A DNA stretch of 64,000 bases from Asticcacaulis sp. EMRT-3 (GCF_030027245.1 NZ_JASERT010000003.1:66866-130865), one strand, 5' to 3'. Shown: positions 24,932-34,096, numbered from the stretch's first letter. Notes: a model not told the origin generated them from the sequence alone. A program made the numbers and translations.

Positions 24932-26152
24932 TCAATTCCATAGACAGGATAAGGGGGCTGCTGCCAGTCTATCACCGAACGGGACCAGGTCTGTGCCATC
25001 GTACAGCACAATGCCATAGGCAAACTTGTCCTTGCAAGCCTCGGCAAGTGTCCGCAGGCCTGCAAAATCGTCTGATTTGACGGCTGCATTGGCCTTGATT
25101 TCGATTCCTACGATCATGCCGTCATCGCGTTCCAACACGATATCGACTTCGTGCAGTTGCTGGTCCCGGAAGTGGTAAGGGGTCAGGCGCATGTCAGAAC
25201 CCGTGCGAAGTTTCAAAACTTCAGCGAACACGAATGTTTCCAATAACGCGCCGAATGCAACGCGATTGGCTTTTACCCTGTCGAAAGTCAGGCCGCGGGC
25301 CGTCGCCAGCAGCCCTGAATCTAGGAAATGCAGCTTGGGCGTCTTGATGATGCGCTTTATGGCATTCGTGTACCAGGGCTGCAAGGTTGACACCAAGAAC
25401 ACCTGTTCCAGAAGCGAAATATAGCGCTGGCTGGTCTTGTGGCTGACGTTTATGCCGCTACCAAATTCCGAATAGTTGACCAATTGTCCAGAATGCTCCG
25501 CCAGGAGGCGGACGAATTTTGGCAACTCGGTGAGCTTCTCAATGGCGGCAATGTCGCGCAAATCTCGCGTTAGAACCGAAGTCAAATAGGCTCTTGCCCA
25601 ATCCTGCCGTCGACGTTCTGAGTCGCGCGCCATAGCCTCGGGAAAGCCACCCAGCAGAACCAGCCGCATTAGATCATCCCCAATGATCTGTTCACCGCTG
25701 GCTTGCAAGGCGCCGGCAAAGGCACGCTCCAAAAACGTCGGTGCGACGCCGGTGATTTCGACTCGCGCCAGTGGCAGCATCTCGATGGTTTCTATGCGAC
25801 CCGCCAGACTGTCGGCGACACGCGCAAGGGTGAGAATGTTCGCCGAGCCGGTAAGCAGGAAGCGGCCAGGACGGTAGTCGTCATCAATCGATTTCTTGAT
25901 CGCCAGCAGAAGATCCGGTGCCCGCTGGATTTCATCGATGATCACATGGTCCAGGCCGCGAATAAATCCGACGGGATCACTCCTAGCCGCTTCAAGCGTG
26001 GTCTGATCGTCAAGCGTGAGATAGGTGCGGCCGCTTTCTCCCATCTTCCGTACCAGCGTCGTCTTACCGGCGCGGCGTGGCCCTACGACCAGCACAGCCG
26101 GTGTGTCGGTGAGGGCCTCCTTCGTCCGCTGCTCAACCAGTCTCTGATACAT
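24932..26152 (-). CDS. AAA ATPase with DUF4143 domain (second copy)
   Basis: The 406-aa protein has Walker A VVGPRRAGKTTLVRK, Walker B-like VIIDEIQRAPDLLLAI, FLLTGSANILTLARV, and a C-terminal DUF4143 region (TPKLHFLDSGLLATARG, LHEVDIVLERDDGMIVGIEI followed by KANA). It is the same family as the protein at 19427 but clearly diverged, so this is not a recent duplication. Its minus-strand orientation interrupts the plus-strand establishment block. Three direct repeats with a 22-base period lie upstream. Confidence 0.87.
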   Translation of the reverse strand: MYQRLVEQRTKEALTDTPAVLVVGPRRAGKTTLVRKMGESGRTYLTLDDQTTLEAARSDPVGFIRGLDHVIIDEIQRAPDLLLAIKKSIDDDYRPGRFLLTGSANILTLARVADSLAGRIETIEMLPLARVEITGVAPTFLERAFAGALQASGEQIIGDDLMRLVLLGGFPEAMARDSERRRQDWARAYLTSVLTRDLRDIAAIEKLTELPKFVRLLAEHSGQLVNYSEFGSGINVSHKTSQRYISLLEQVFLVSTLQPWYTNAIKRIIKTPKLHFLDSGLLATARGLTFDRVKANRVAFGALLETFVFAEVLKLRTGSDMRLTPYHFRDQQLHEVDIVLERDDGMIVGIEIKANAAVKSDDFAGLRTLAEACKDKFAYGIVLYDGTDLVPFGDRLAAAPLSCLWN

Positions 26153-26187
26153 GTCGTCTCTTTATTTTATTGGCACTATGCGCCATG

Positions 26188-26244
26188 ACAATTGGAAGTC
26201 AATAGCTAGGCAATTGGAAGTTTAAGACCAGGTGATTGGGAGTC
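26188..26244. repeat. Three direct repeats of 22-bp period
   Basis: ACAATTGGAAGTC, GCAATTGGAAGTT and GTGATTGGGAGTC begin at 26188, 26210 and 26232, exactly 22 bases apart (about two helical turns). They lie 36 bases upstream of the minus-strand ATPase and before the plus-strand helicase gene. This suggests a same-face operator for one of them. Confidence 0.6.
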
Positions 26245-26310
26245 TTGCTCGCTGCTTTGGCGAAAAGGGATGGAAAGTCCTTCTGCGGACCGTCTAAGGC
26301 AAGGGACTCC

Positions 26311-26365
26311 CAGAGTGAGAGGGCGGCGTGGAAGGGATGAACCGCAGGGATTGAGAGAGATCAGT
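26311..26365 (+). promoter_or_regulatory. Leader of the helicase gene (weak leader type B)
   Basis: CAGAGTGAGAGG and CGTGGAAGGGATGAA resemble the ardC and ParB-like leaders in order and spacing. The match is weaker than between those two. A poly-T stretch at 26374-26381 follows. Confidence 0.3.
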
Positions 26366-26408
26366 TTCGCCGGTTTTTTTTCGTTCCCCCCTTATCAAAG
26401 GCGCTCCC

Positions 26409-29400
26409 ATGATCAACCCATCCTCCGCCTCAGTGGCGCGTTGCCGCCCGATAGCCTCCGATCTATCCCCTAAGGCCGCGCACATCTATAGCGCCGCAGC
26501 AATTTTGCTCCCTCTCTTGGAAGGCGGCTCGCAGATCGATGCCAGGCTGCTTCGGTCTGCCATGGAAACCGCCTTTGGTGCGTCGGATTCGTCCGGCACC
26601 TGGGATTGGAAGAAGGCCTACGACGCCTGCGAAATCGCCACCGTCTTGTTCCTGCGCAAAGATGCGCGGGCCTTGCGCGATCTGATGCCAGAACCGCTCA
26701 AGTTGCTGGCTATGCTGTCAAGAGTGTCGGGCTTGCTGCCGACCCATACCCGCCGCTCGGAGGATGGTGTCAATTTTCAACAATTCTCAACACCGATCAC
26801 TCTGGGTCTGGCTGCCCTACGCGCTGCAGGAGTGACCGCTAACGATGTTGTGCTTGAACCATCGGCAGGTACGGGCCTGTTGGCCATCCTTGCCGAGATT
26901 GGTGGCGCGAGCTTGATCCTCAACGAACTGGCCGATGGGCGCGCCGATATCCTCGATCAACTGTTTCTGTGTCGCGATGTGACGCGCTTCGACGCGGCGC
27001 AAATCCATGACTATCTCCATCCGTCGCTTGTGCCGAGCGTCGTTCTGATGAATCCGCCCTTCTCGGTCATGGCTCATGTCTCGGGCACCATGATCGATGC
27101 CGCCTATCGCCATGTCGCCTCAGCTCTCTCACGACTTGCCGATGGTGGGCGGCTGGTGACTATCACTGGTGCCAATTTCTCGCCGGAGACGCCTGGCTGG
27201 CGGAACGCTTTCATTAAGCTGCAAGCCCAGGGCCGCATCCAGTTTTCAGCGTCGATTGGCGGGTCTGTCTATGTGAAACATGGGACAAACGTCGAGACAC
27301 GCCTGACGGTAATTGACAAGGTGCCAGCGGAGAACCCCGAACAATTTGACGGATTGTTTGGAATGGTGGGCAATGTCGCCGAGCTTATTGCCCTCGTAGA
27401 TCGGCACGTACCACCTCGCAAAGCCATCGTTGGCATTCCGGCTTCTCTGTCCTCCAAGGCCTCTCCAGCGCCTGAGCGTGCGGCCTATAGACCCAAAGGT
27501 AACTCAGCGCCTACCGCAGCCGCCTCAAGGGATCCTGTGGCTATGGAGCTGGCCTACGAGACGATCGAATGGCAGGCTGTCGACGGGGCGGCCATGAGTG
27601 ACGCCATCTACGAGGAATACCGCCTCCAGTCGATTATCATCCCCGAGGCCCGGCCGCATCCGACCAAACTGGTTCAGTCCGCCGCTATGGCGTCAGTTGC
27701 TCCACCGCAGCCGACCTATCGCCCACATCTGACGACGGAAATTGTCACGTTGGGCCGACTTTCAGACGCGCAACTGGAATCGGTCATCTATGCCGGGGAG
27801 GCGCACAGCGCCTTTCTCGCCGGCAGTTGGACCGTCGACGAGACCTTCGATATGGTGGCTGCGGCGGCGAATGATGCCGCAGGCTCGGTGCGCTTTCGAC
27901 GCGGCTGGTTCTTAGGCGACGGAACGGGTGCTGGCAAGGGACGGCAAAGTGCCGCCATCATCCTGGACAATTGGCTTAAAGGTCGGCGCAAAGCGGTCTG
28001 GGTGTCTAAATCCGACAAGTTGCTGGAGGACGCCCAGCGCGACTGGGGTGCGCTCGGCATGGAGCGCTTGCTGGTGACGCCACTGTCGCGGTTCCGCCAG
28101 GGTGCTGATATCCGGCTGACTGAAGGTATCCTATTTACCACCTACGCCACGCTTCGATCAGAAGAACGCGGTGAGAAGCCCTCACGGGTCCGCCAGATTC
28201 TCGACTGGCTGGGTGATGACTTTGACGGTGTGATCATCTTCGATGAAAGCCACGCCATGCAGAACGCAGTCGGCGGCAACGGTGAACGCGGTGACCAGGA
28301 GGCGTCGCAGCAAGGAAGAGCAGGCTTACGCCTACAGCACGCCTTGCCCAATGCGCGTGTCGTGTATGTTTCTGCGACGGGCGCGACCAATGTGCACAAT
28401 CTGGCCTATGCGCAACGTTTGGGCCTGTGGGGCGGTGAAGATTTTCCATTCGCCACCCGATCAGAATTCGTCGAGGCCATTGAGGCAGGCGGCGTTGCCG
28501 CCATGGAAGTGTTAGCGCGCGATATGCGTGCCCTGGGTCTCTATGCGGCGCGTTCCTTGTCCTATGATGGGGTGGAGTATCAACTGGTCGAACACGAACT
28601 GACACCAGAGCAGACGGCCATCTATGATGCCTATGCCAGCGCTTTTGCCATCATTCACAATAATCTCGATAAGGCGATGGAGGCCGCCAACATCACAGGC
28701 GCTGAATCCGGAACGCTCAATCGGCAGGCAAAGTCGGCTGCGAGAAGCGCGTTCGAGAGTGCCAAGCAGCGCTTCTTCGGACATCTGTTGACCAGCATGA
28801 AGACGCCGACGCTGATCCGGTCGATCGACCAGGACCTTGAACTCGGACATGCTGTCGTCATCCAGATCGTGTCGACAGGCGAGGCTCTGATGGAGCGGCG
28901 TCTGGCGGAATTGCCGAGTGAAGAATGGAACGATGTACGCGTCGATATTACTCCTCGCGAGTACGTCCTGGATTATCTCGCCCGTTCTTTCCCTGTCCAG
29001 CTCTACGAGCCTTACTCGGATGCGGATGGCAAGGTCTATTCCCGGCCAGTCTACAGGGATGGCCAGCCCATTGAAAGCCGTGATGCCATCGCCCGCCGCG
29101 ACGGCCTGATTGAGCGTTTGGCGTCACTACCCGCTGTTCCAGGTGCACTTGACCAGGTTGTGCAGCGCTTCGGCACCGATATGGTGGCCGAGGTTACAGG
29201 CCGATCGCGCCGGATCGTTCGCAAAGGCGAGCGCCTGGTGGTCGAAAACAGAGCCGGATCCGCCAACCTCGGCGAGACGCAAGCCTTCATGGACGATGTC
29301 AAACGCATTCTCATCTTTTCGGATGCAGGCGGTACCGGACGAAGCTATCACGCGGAACTGTCGGCCAGGAATCGCCGTTTGCGCGTCCACTACCTGCTGG

Positions 29401-30740
29401 AGCCCGGTTGGAAAGCCGACGCCGCCATCCAGGGTCTGGGACGCACCAACCGTACCAATCAGGCGCAGCCACCCCTGTTTCGTCCCATCGCCACAAATGT
29501 GAAGGCTGAAAAACGCTTCCTGTCGACCATCGCCAGGCGGCTGGATACACTTGGTGCGATCACGCGAGGTCAACGTCAGACGGGTGGGCAAGGGATGTTC
29601 AGACCGGAAGACAATCTGGAGAGCGACTATGCTCGGGCCGCCCTTCGTCAGCTCTACCTCCTGCTGGTTGGAGGCAAGATCGAGGGATGTTCTTTGACCC
29701 GGTTTCAAGAAGCGACGGGCCTTAGCCTTACTGACGACAGTGGCATCAGGGATGATCTCCCGCCCATTACGACTTTCCTCAATCGCTTGCTGGCGCTGAC
29801 AATCGAACTTCAAGGCATTTTGTTCACAGCTTTCGAGCAATTGCTCAATGCCCGCATTGAGGGCGCGATTGCTGGCGGCTATTACGATCAGGGGCTCGAA
29901 ACCCTGGCGGCTGAGAGCCTGATCGTCACGGACCGTCGTGTCATCCATACTCACGTCATGACCGGTGCACAGACACAGCTCCTGAGCATTACCCGCCGGG
30001 AACGCAATCAGCCGGTTACGGTCGATGAGGCCATGACGCTTTATCAGGACTATGGCGGTAAGCTATTGGTCAATGAGAAGTCGGGGCGCGCCGCCGTACA
30101 GGTAGCCGCACCCAGCCTTATGCTCGACAACGGTGATATCGAGCGTCGGATTACCCTTACACGCCCGATGGACCGGCACCATGCTGCCTTGGCGTTGATG
30201 GAAGATACCCATTGGATCGAAGCCGATCACGAGACATTTGCGCGGGCCTGGGCGAAGGAAGTGGCCGAAGTGCCGGTTTTCACTGAGAGCACCATTCATG
30301 TTGTTACAGGCCTGTTGCTGCCGATCTGGAAACGGCTGCCGACCGACTCGACGCGTGTCTACCGCCTTCAGACTGACGCAGGCGAGCGGATCGTGGGACG
30401 GATGGTACCGGCGGCTTGGGTGGCGATCGCCTTGGTTAATGGTGGGACCGACCTTTCGCCTGCTGATGCGTTTGCCGCTTTGCTGGAGGGCAAGGCCCTG
30501 ATCGACCTTGCCGAGGGCATGCAGTTGCGGCGGGTTCGGGCTATGGGCGCCCACCGTATCGAGCTGACAGGTTTTACCGATGCCATGCGCGACAGACTGA
30601 AGGCGTTTGGCCTGTTCCACGAGATCATCTCGTGGAAATTGCGGATGTTTGTCCCGGTCGACGCCAACGGGATTGCAGTGCTGGACCGTCTTGTGCATCG
30701 GTATCCGATTCATAGCATTTCCGAGCGGGACGGCGCATAA
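26409..30740 (+). CDS. Strawberry-notch-type helicase with methylase-like domain
   Basis: The 1443-aa protein combines two modules. Near residues 120-300 a class I methyltransferase-like region has VVLEPSAGTGLLAILAEIGG and the N6-adenine methylase motif NPPF (VVLMNPPFSVM). From about residue 460 a superfamily 2 helicase follows, with Walker A GDGTGAGKGRQSA near 504, GVIIFDESHAMQNAVG (DESH box) near 611, YVSATGATNVHNLAYAQRL, and a C-terminal helicase half with QGLGRTNRTNQAQPP near 1010. This is the architecture of SNO proteins on alphaproteobacterial plasmids. Its role in plasmid biology is not established. Its stop shares a base with the next start (TAATG). Confidence 0.88.
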   Translation: MINPSSASVARCRPIASDLSPKAAHIYSAAAILLPLLEGGSQIDARLLRSAMETAFGASDSSGTWDWKKAYDACEIATVLFLRKDARALRDLMPEPLKLLAMLSRVSGLLPTHTRRSEDGVNFQQFSTPITLGLAALRAAGVTANDVVLEPSAGTGLLAILAEIGGASLILNELADGRADILDQLFLCRDVTRFDAAQIHDYLHPSLVPSVVLMNPPFSVMAHVSGTMIDAAYRHVASALSRLADGGRLVTITGANFSPETPGWRNAFIKLQAQGRIQFSASIGGSVYVKHGTNVETRLTVIDKVPAENPEQFDGLFGMVGNVAELIALVDRHVPPRKAIVGIPASLSSKASPAPERAAYRPKGNSAPTAAASRDPVAMELAYETIEWQAVDGAAMSDAIYEEYRLQSIIIPEARPHPTKLVQSAAMASVAPPQPTYRPHLTTEIVTLGRLSDAQLESVIYAGEAHSAFLAGSWTVDETFDMVAAAANDAAGSVRFRRGWFLGDGTGAGKGRQSAAIILDNWLKGRRKAVWVSKSDKLLEDAQRDWGALGMERLLVTPLSRFRQGADIRLTEGILFTTYATLRSEERGEKPSRVRQILDWLGDDFDGVIIFDESHAMQNAVGGNGERGDQEASQQGRAGLRLQHALPNARVVYVSATGATNVHNLAYAQRLGLWGGEDFPFATRSEFVEAIEAGGVAAMEVLARDMRALGLYAARSLSYDGVEYQLVEHELTPEQTAIYDAYASAFAIIHNNLDKAMEAANITGAESGTLNRQAKSAARSAFESAKQRFFGHLLTSMKTPTLIRSIDQDLELGHAVVIQIVSTGEALMERRLAELPSEEWNDVRVDITPREYVLDYLARSFPVQLYEPYSDADGKVYSRPVYRDGQPIESRDAIARRDGLIERLASLPAVPGALDQVVQRFGTDMVAEVTGRSRRIVRKGERLVVENRAGSANLGETQAFMDDVKRILIFSDAGGTGRSYHAELSARNRRLRVHYLLEPGWKADAAIQGLGRTNRTNQAQPPLFRPIATNVKAEKRFLSTIARRLDTLGAITRGQRQTGGQGMFRPEDNLESDYARAALRQLYLLLVGGKIEGCSLTRFQEATGLSLTDDSGIRDDLPPITTFLNRLLALTIELQGILFTAFEQLLNARIEGAIAGGYYDQGLETLAAESLIVTDRRVIHTHVMTGAQTQLLSITRRERNQPVTVDEAMTLYQDYGGKLLVNEKSGRAAVQVAAPSLMLDNGDIERRITLTRPMDRHHAALALMEDTHWIEADHETFARAWAKEVAEVPVFTESTIHVVTGLLLPIWKRLPTDSTRVYRLQTDAGERIVGRMVPAAWVAIALVNGGTDLSPADAFAALLEGKALIDLAEGMQLRRVRAMGAHRIELTGFTDAMRDRLKAFGLFHEIISWKLRMFVPVDANGIAVLDRLVHRYPIHSISERDGA

Positions 30741-31780
30741 TGGCTCATCTTGGCGCCAATGACATTGCGGAGCGTCTCGCCGAAAGGGCCGAGGCATTCT
30801 GCCGTATATACCTGACGGCCGGCCACAAGGAGGGTCGCTACTGGCGCGTGGGCGATATTCGTAACACACCGGGGACGTCCACTTATGTGCGTCTGCAAGG
30901 ACCGCTATCTGGAAAGGGCGCTGCCGGCAAATGGACCGATGCGGCCACGGGCGAACATGGCAATCTCCTCGACGCGATCCGCGAAGTATGTGGCCTTGCC
31001 GACTTCAAGGCGGTCCTGGCCGAAGCCCGCAGGTTTCTGAGCCTGCCAGATCCCGAGCCAGTGCGCGACGCGAAACCCAAACCTGGCCGGACGCACTTGG
31101 AAAACCGAGAAGCGGCGCAACGGCTCTATGCCATGGCTCTGCCATTGGCGTGTTCACTCGCGGATACCTACCTGCGTGGCCGCGCGCTCATAGTGCCCGA
31201 TGCGACCGGGCCGCTGCGGTTCCATCCTCGCTGCTATCATAAGACCCATGATGACCAGAAGGCGCAGGTCTGGCCGGCCATGATCGCCGCGGTCACCGAC
31301 CTCGACGGCCATGTGACAGGGGCGCATCGGACCTGGCTTCGGCGTGACGGGCTGGACAAGGCGCCCCTCGACACACCGCGCAAAGCCATGGGTGAAATTC
31401 TCGGCCACGCCATTCGGTTTGGGCAGGCGCGTGACGTGCTGGCAGCCGGGGAGGGGATCGAGACGGTTCGCTCACTGTCGAGCGTGGCCCCCGACCTTCC
31501 GCTGGCGGCTGCCACATCGTCGAGCCATCTGGCCGCGATCGCTTTCCCGCCAGAGCTTAAGCGGCTCTATATCGTCAGGGACAATGATGCAGCGGGCGAC
31601 GAAGCCTGTGACACACTGGTGTTCCGTTGTCAGGCTGCCGGTATCGAGCCGATTGTCCTGTGGCCTCAGCTCAACGACTTCAACGACGATCTGCGGCAAC
31701 TGGGATCGGGCGCCTTGCGGGAACGGTTGCGTCTTCAGTTGGCGCCGCAGGACGTTGAGCGCTTTCTGGCACCGGATTAG
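30740..31780 (+). CDS. Toprim/primase-like domain protein
   Basis: The 346-aa protein is coupled to the helicase gene. An N-terminal region (FCRIYLTAGHKEGRYWRVGD, TDAATGEHGNLLDAIREVCG) resembles the zinc-finger-less primase-like domain of plasmid Toprim proteins. The C-terminal Toprim fold shows VLAAGEGIETVRSL (catalytic Glu) and LYIVRDNDAAGDEA (DxD-like). It may act as a primase or nuclease on single-stranded plasmid DNA together with the helicase. That partnership is inferred from gene coupling. Confidence 0.83.
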   Translation: MAHLGANDIAERLAERAEAFCRIYLTAGHKEGRYWRVGDIRNTPGTSTYVRLQGPLSGKGAAGKWTDAATGEHGNLLDAIREVCGLADFKAVLAEARRFLSLPDPEPVRDAKPKPGRTHLENREAAQRLYAMALPLACSLADTYLRGRALIVPDATGPLRFHPRCYHKTHDDQKAQVWPAMIAAVTDLDGHVTGAHRTWLRRDGLDKAPLDTPRKAMGEILGHAIRFGQARDVLAAGEGIETVRSLSSVAPDLPLAAATSSSHLAAIAFPPELKRLYIVRDNDAAGDEACDTLVFRCQAAGIEPIVLWPQLNDFNDDLRQLGSGALRERLRLQLAPQDVERFLAPD

Positions 31781-31919
31781 GCGTGCCGTGTGCGGGGGGC
31801 TCTCGTCACGGGTTATGGGCGGCAGGTATCTCCTGACGGAAGGGTCGCCGCGCTCACGGCCTTCTTGAGAGGGCGATCGAGACCTCAGGGCATCCCAACC
31901 GACAATGGCATCACCTCGG

Positions 31920-32093
31920 CTATTTTCCGCCGGCGGTAAGACCCGCCTTTGCATCGCGAAGCAAAATAACCGGCTTCGCCATCCTCCGCTATCGCTGCGG
32001 CCGGGCAAGGGCCCGGTTCTGGTCGGGTTCGCCTGATGTCTTTCGTCGCCATGAAGGCCGCGACAGGCGCGGCTAATCCGATGGAGAGACAAG
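31920..32093 (+). promoter_or_regulatory. Leader of the DUF2493 gene (leader type A)
   Basis: It carries TTTCCGCCG, CTTTGCATCGC, CAAAATAACCGG and a GGCCGCG-N5-CGCGGCT hairpin at 32056-32074, in the same order as in the DUF736 leader. The rest of the 31781-32093 interval shows no gene. Confidence 0.5.
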
Positions 32094-33032
32094 ATGCCAA
32101 CCGACAACGCCAATACCGAATTTGAGCCCCATCACGAAGGATCCGCTACGGACTACGTCTTCAATGAGCTGCAATTGCACGGCTACCGTCCTTTCCAGGA
32201 CGAACCCGATCCGAGACCTATGCCCGAAGCCCACCAGGTGCAAGGCGCTGTCGGTGATATCTTTGATGCGCTGATCTCGACCCTGGACGATACTCGGCTG
32301 GAGCCCGACCTTAATGATCTGCTGTGGTCAGGTGTGAACTTGTTTCATCGCGCTGTCGATCGGGTCGCCCGTGAGCTTGACGACAATGAGCAGGCCCAGC
32401 GCCGTAGTCAGGACGAGCAGGATGGCTCGGAGATCCGCTCGGTGGAACTAGAACGTCTGCTGGCAGAAGGCCAGTCGCTGATTGAACGCCGGGACGTGTT
32501 CGAACACATGCGGGACCTCGCCGCGGAGCATTATGAGCGACATACGCGCGCACCCTGGCGTCCACGCGCGGGCTCGATGGTCAATCACCGTAAGGTAACG
32601 TCGGCCATGATCGACAGCCGGGACTTTCTCAGCGCCAAGCGGCGCGCGTCAAATGAGCTGCTCATTCCCCCCGGCCCAAAGGTGGTCTTCAGCGGCGGGG
32701 CTGACTTTGAGAACTATAATTTGATCTGGGCCAAGCTCGACGCGGTTCATGCCAAGCATCCCGACATGGTGTTGATGCATGGTGGATCGCCAAAAGGTGC
32801 CGAGCTTATTGCAGCCAAATGGGCCGATGCGAGAAAGGTTGCGCAGATCGCTTTCAAGCCGGACTGGACGCGTCACGCTAAGGCGGCTCCCTTCAAACGC
32901 AACGACGCAATGCTGGATGTACTGCCGATCGGAGTTCTGGTGGCGCCGGGTTCGGGCATTCAGGACAATCTGGCCGATAAGGCGAAGCAGAAGGGTATAC
33001 CAGTTTGGAAATTCGGCATAGGCGGCGCGTAA
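32094..33032 (+). CDS. DUF2493 (SLOG-like) protein
   Basis: The 312-aa protein has a helical N-terminal half. Its C-terminal Rossmann-like DUF2493 domain contains KVVFSGGADFENYNLIWAKL, VLMHGGSPKGAELIAAKWAD, then VLVAPGSGIQDNLADKAKQK and IPVWKFG. The GGSPKGAE loop and a second Gly-rich turn suit nucleotide binding as in YpsA/SLOG proteins. Such genes accompany DUF736 and ArdC on plasmids. The ligand and role are unknown. Confidence 0.85.
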   Translation: MPTDNANTEFEPHHEGSATDYVFNELQLHGYRPFQDEPDPRPMPEAHQVQGAVGDIFDALISTLDDTRLEPDLNDLLWSGVNLFHRAVDRVARELDDNEQAQRRSQDEQDGSEIRSVELERLLAEGQSLIERRDVFEHMRDLAAEHYERHTRAPWRPRAGSMVNHRKVTSAMIDSRDFLSAKRRASNELLIPPGPKVVFSGGADFENYNLIWAKLDAVHAKHPDMVLMHGGSPKGAELIAAKWADARKVAQIAFKPDWTRHAKAAPFKRNDAMLDVLPIGVLVAPGSGIQDNLADKAKQKGIPVWKFGIGGA

Positions 33033-33044
33033 GCGCCCCTTTTC

Positions 33045-33575
33045 TCATGGTTTTGCTTTGGGCTTTAACACGCGGGCTTTCGGAGAAGCAGCCGACGGAG
33101 CGAATAGGCGACCATCCCAATAGACCGGCTCGTGCAAAGAAGGCGTCAGCATTTTGAACTCTGGATGGTCCGGATTGATGAGGATGTTGTCGTCGATTTT
33201 GGTCACCGCGCTCTTGACGAGCAGGATGACAGATCGCTTTTGGATATACCAGGCCGCGCCATATGTCTTGCAGATGGTTTCGTCATAACCATCCCAGCCA
33301 GGATATTTCTTGGTATCGAAGCGCTCGTAGCTGACCCCTGGCGGGATAGTTATTTCGATGTAGTGCTGGTCATCGGGTAATATACCGCCGCCATGGACGA
33401 GCTTTTCGAGGAGCGTCGTCGCGTAATTCGCCGCGGAGTAGATAATGGGCGATGAGGGTGTATTCCAACGGCCAGGATAGAGCCGGGCGCCGGTGGCATC
33501 ATAAATCGGAAATTTGCCGTTCGCATCGCCCACGCGATATGAGATCAGTTGGCGGTCGAGAATTTGCGCTGTCAA
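33045..33575 (-). CDS. RES-domain toxin
   Basis: The RES toxin family contains members that deplete NAD+. The 176-aa protein begins with a YRVGD..G.FPIYDATGARLYPGRWNTP pattern, keeping the Arg and Glu-rich RES region (YSAANYATTLLEKLVHGGGI). WLVP-like residues are missing near the end. The start overlaps the antitoxin stop by 4 bases. The activity against NAD+ is taken from the family. Confidence 0.87.
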   Translation of the reverse strand: MTAQILDRQLISYRVGDANGKFPIYDATGARLYPGRWNTPSSPIIYSAANYATTLLEKLVHGGGILPDDQHYIEITIPPGVSYERFDTKKYPGWDGYDETICKTYGAAWYIQKRSVILLVKSAVTKIDDNILINPDHPEFKMLTPSLHEPVYWDGRLFAPSAASPKARVLKPKAKP

Positions 33576-34012
33576 GCGGCAGCGCCATATTGAATTCGAC
33601 CAAGAATATTTTCGACGCGTCGGCCGCCGGCCTCGCTATCAAGCGCGACGTCCCACGGTTTTCTTTCTGCGAGCATCAGGTTCGGCGTCGTTAAGAAGCG
33701 CCACGCCTTGTCTTTATTGTGAAAGACATCATTTGCCATGAACCAAAGGCTGCAAACACGAAAAAGTCGCTCGCTGGTCTGCTGCGATAGGCGGCGAACG
33801 CCGTCATTTGTCGCTCTGGATTTATAACGAGCCAGAGACGCGCGCGGAACGATCTTGTCCAGGAATTGAGATTGTGCGGGCGCTATTTCAACGGCGACCG
33901 AGTCCAATGTTTCAACGGGAAAGCCGATTTTTACCAAATGCAAAAAATCGGGCGTGGCTGCGGCTCCGCCGGAGGCGCGCTTGATTTGATCTAAGACTGC
34001 GGAATGAGCCAT
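33572..34012 (-). CDS. Xre/MbcA/ParS-type antitoxin of the RES toxin
   Basis: The 146-aa antitoxin of the RES pair is predicted. The central RIVPRASLARYKS-like region and the C-terminal toxin-binding domain (LFRVCSLWFMANDVFHNKDK, AWRFLTTPNLMLAERKPWDV, GGRRVENILGRIQYG) match the DUF2384 MbcA/ParS/Xre family. An earlier ATG at 34048 is open, but a GGGAGA ribosome site lies just before ATG 34012. Palindromic TCTCAT/ATGAGA sites upstream are probably its operators. Confidence 0.85.
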   Translation of the reverse strand: MAHSAVLDQIKRASGGAAATPDFLHLVKIGFPVETLDSVAVEIAPAQSQFLDKIVPRASLARYKSRATNDGVRRLSQQTSERLFRVCSLWFMANDVFHNKDKAWRFLTTPNLMLAERKPWDVALDSEAGGRRVENILGRIQYGAAA

Positions 34013-34020
34013 ATCTTGTC

Positions 34021-34096
34021 TCCCATATGAGACCAAAAATGGGCTCACATGAGACGTATGTCAAGGCCAAACGATGTAACAGTGGTCTCATGCAGT
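34021..34096. promoter_or_regulatory. Operator-like repeats of the RES/Xre pair
   Basis: Repeated GAGAC/GTCTC elements occur at CCATATGAGACC, GCTCACATGAGAC and GGTCTCATGC. Together they form imperfect TCTCATRTGRGA palindromes overlapping the probable promoter of the antitoxin gene. This fits antitoxin autorepression. Confidence 0.45.

Noticed and set aside
29127..30869. Two minus-strand frames of about 270 codons opposite the helicase gene
   Set aside because: They are antisense to conserved helicase motifs and lack ribosome sites and family features.
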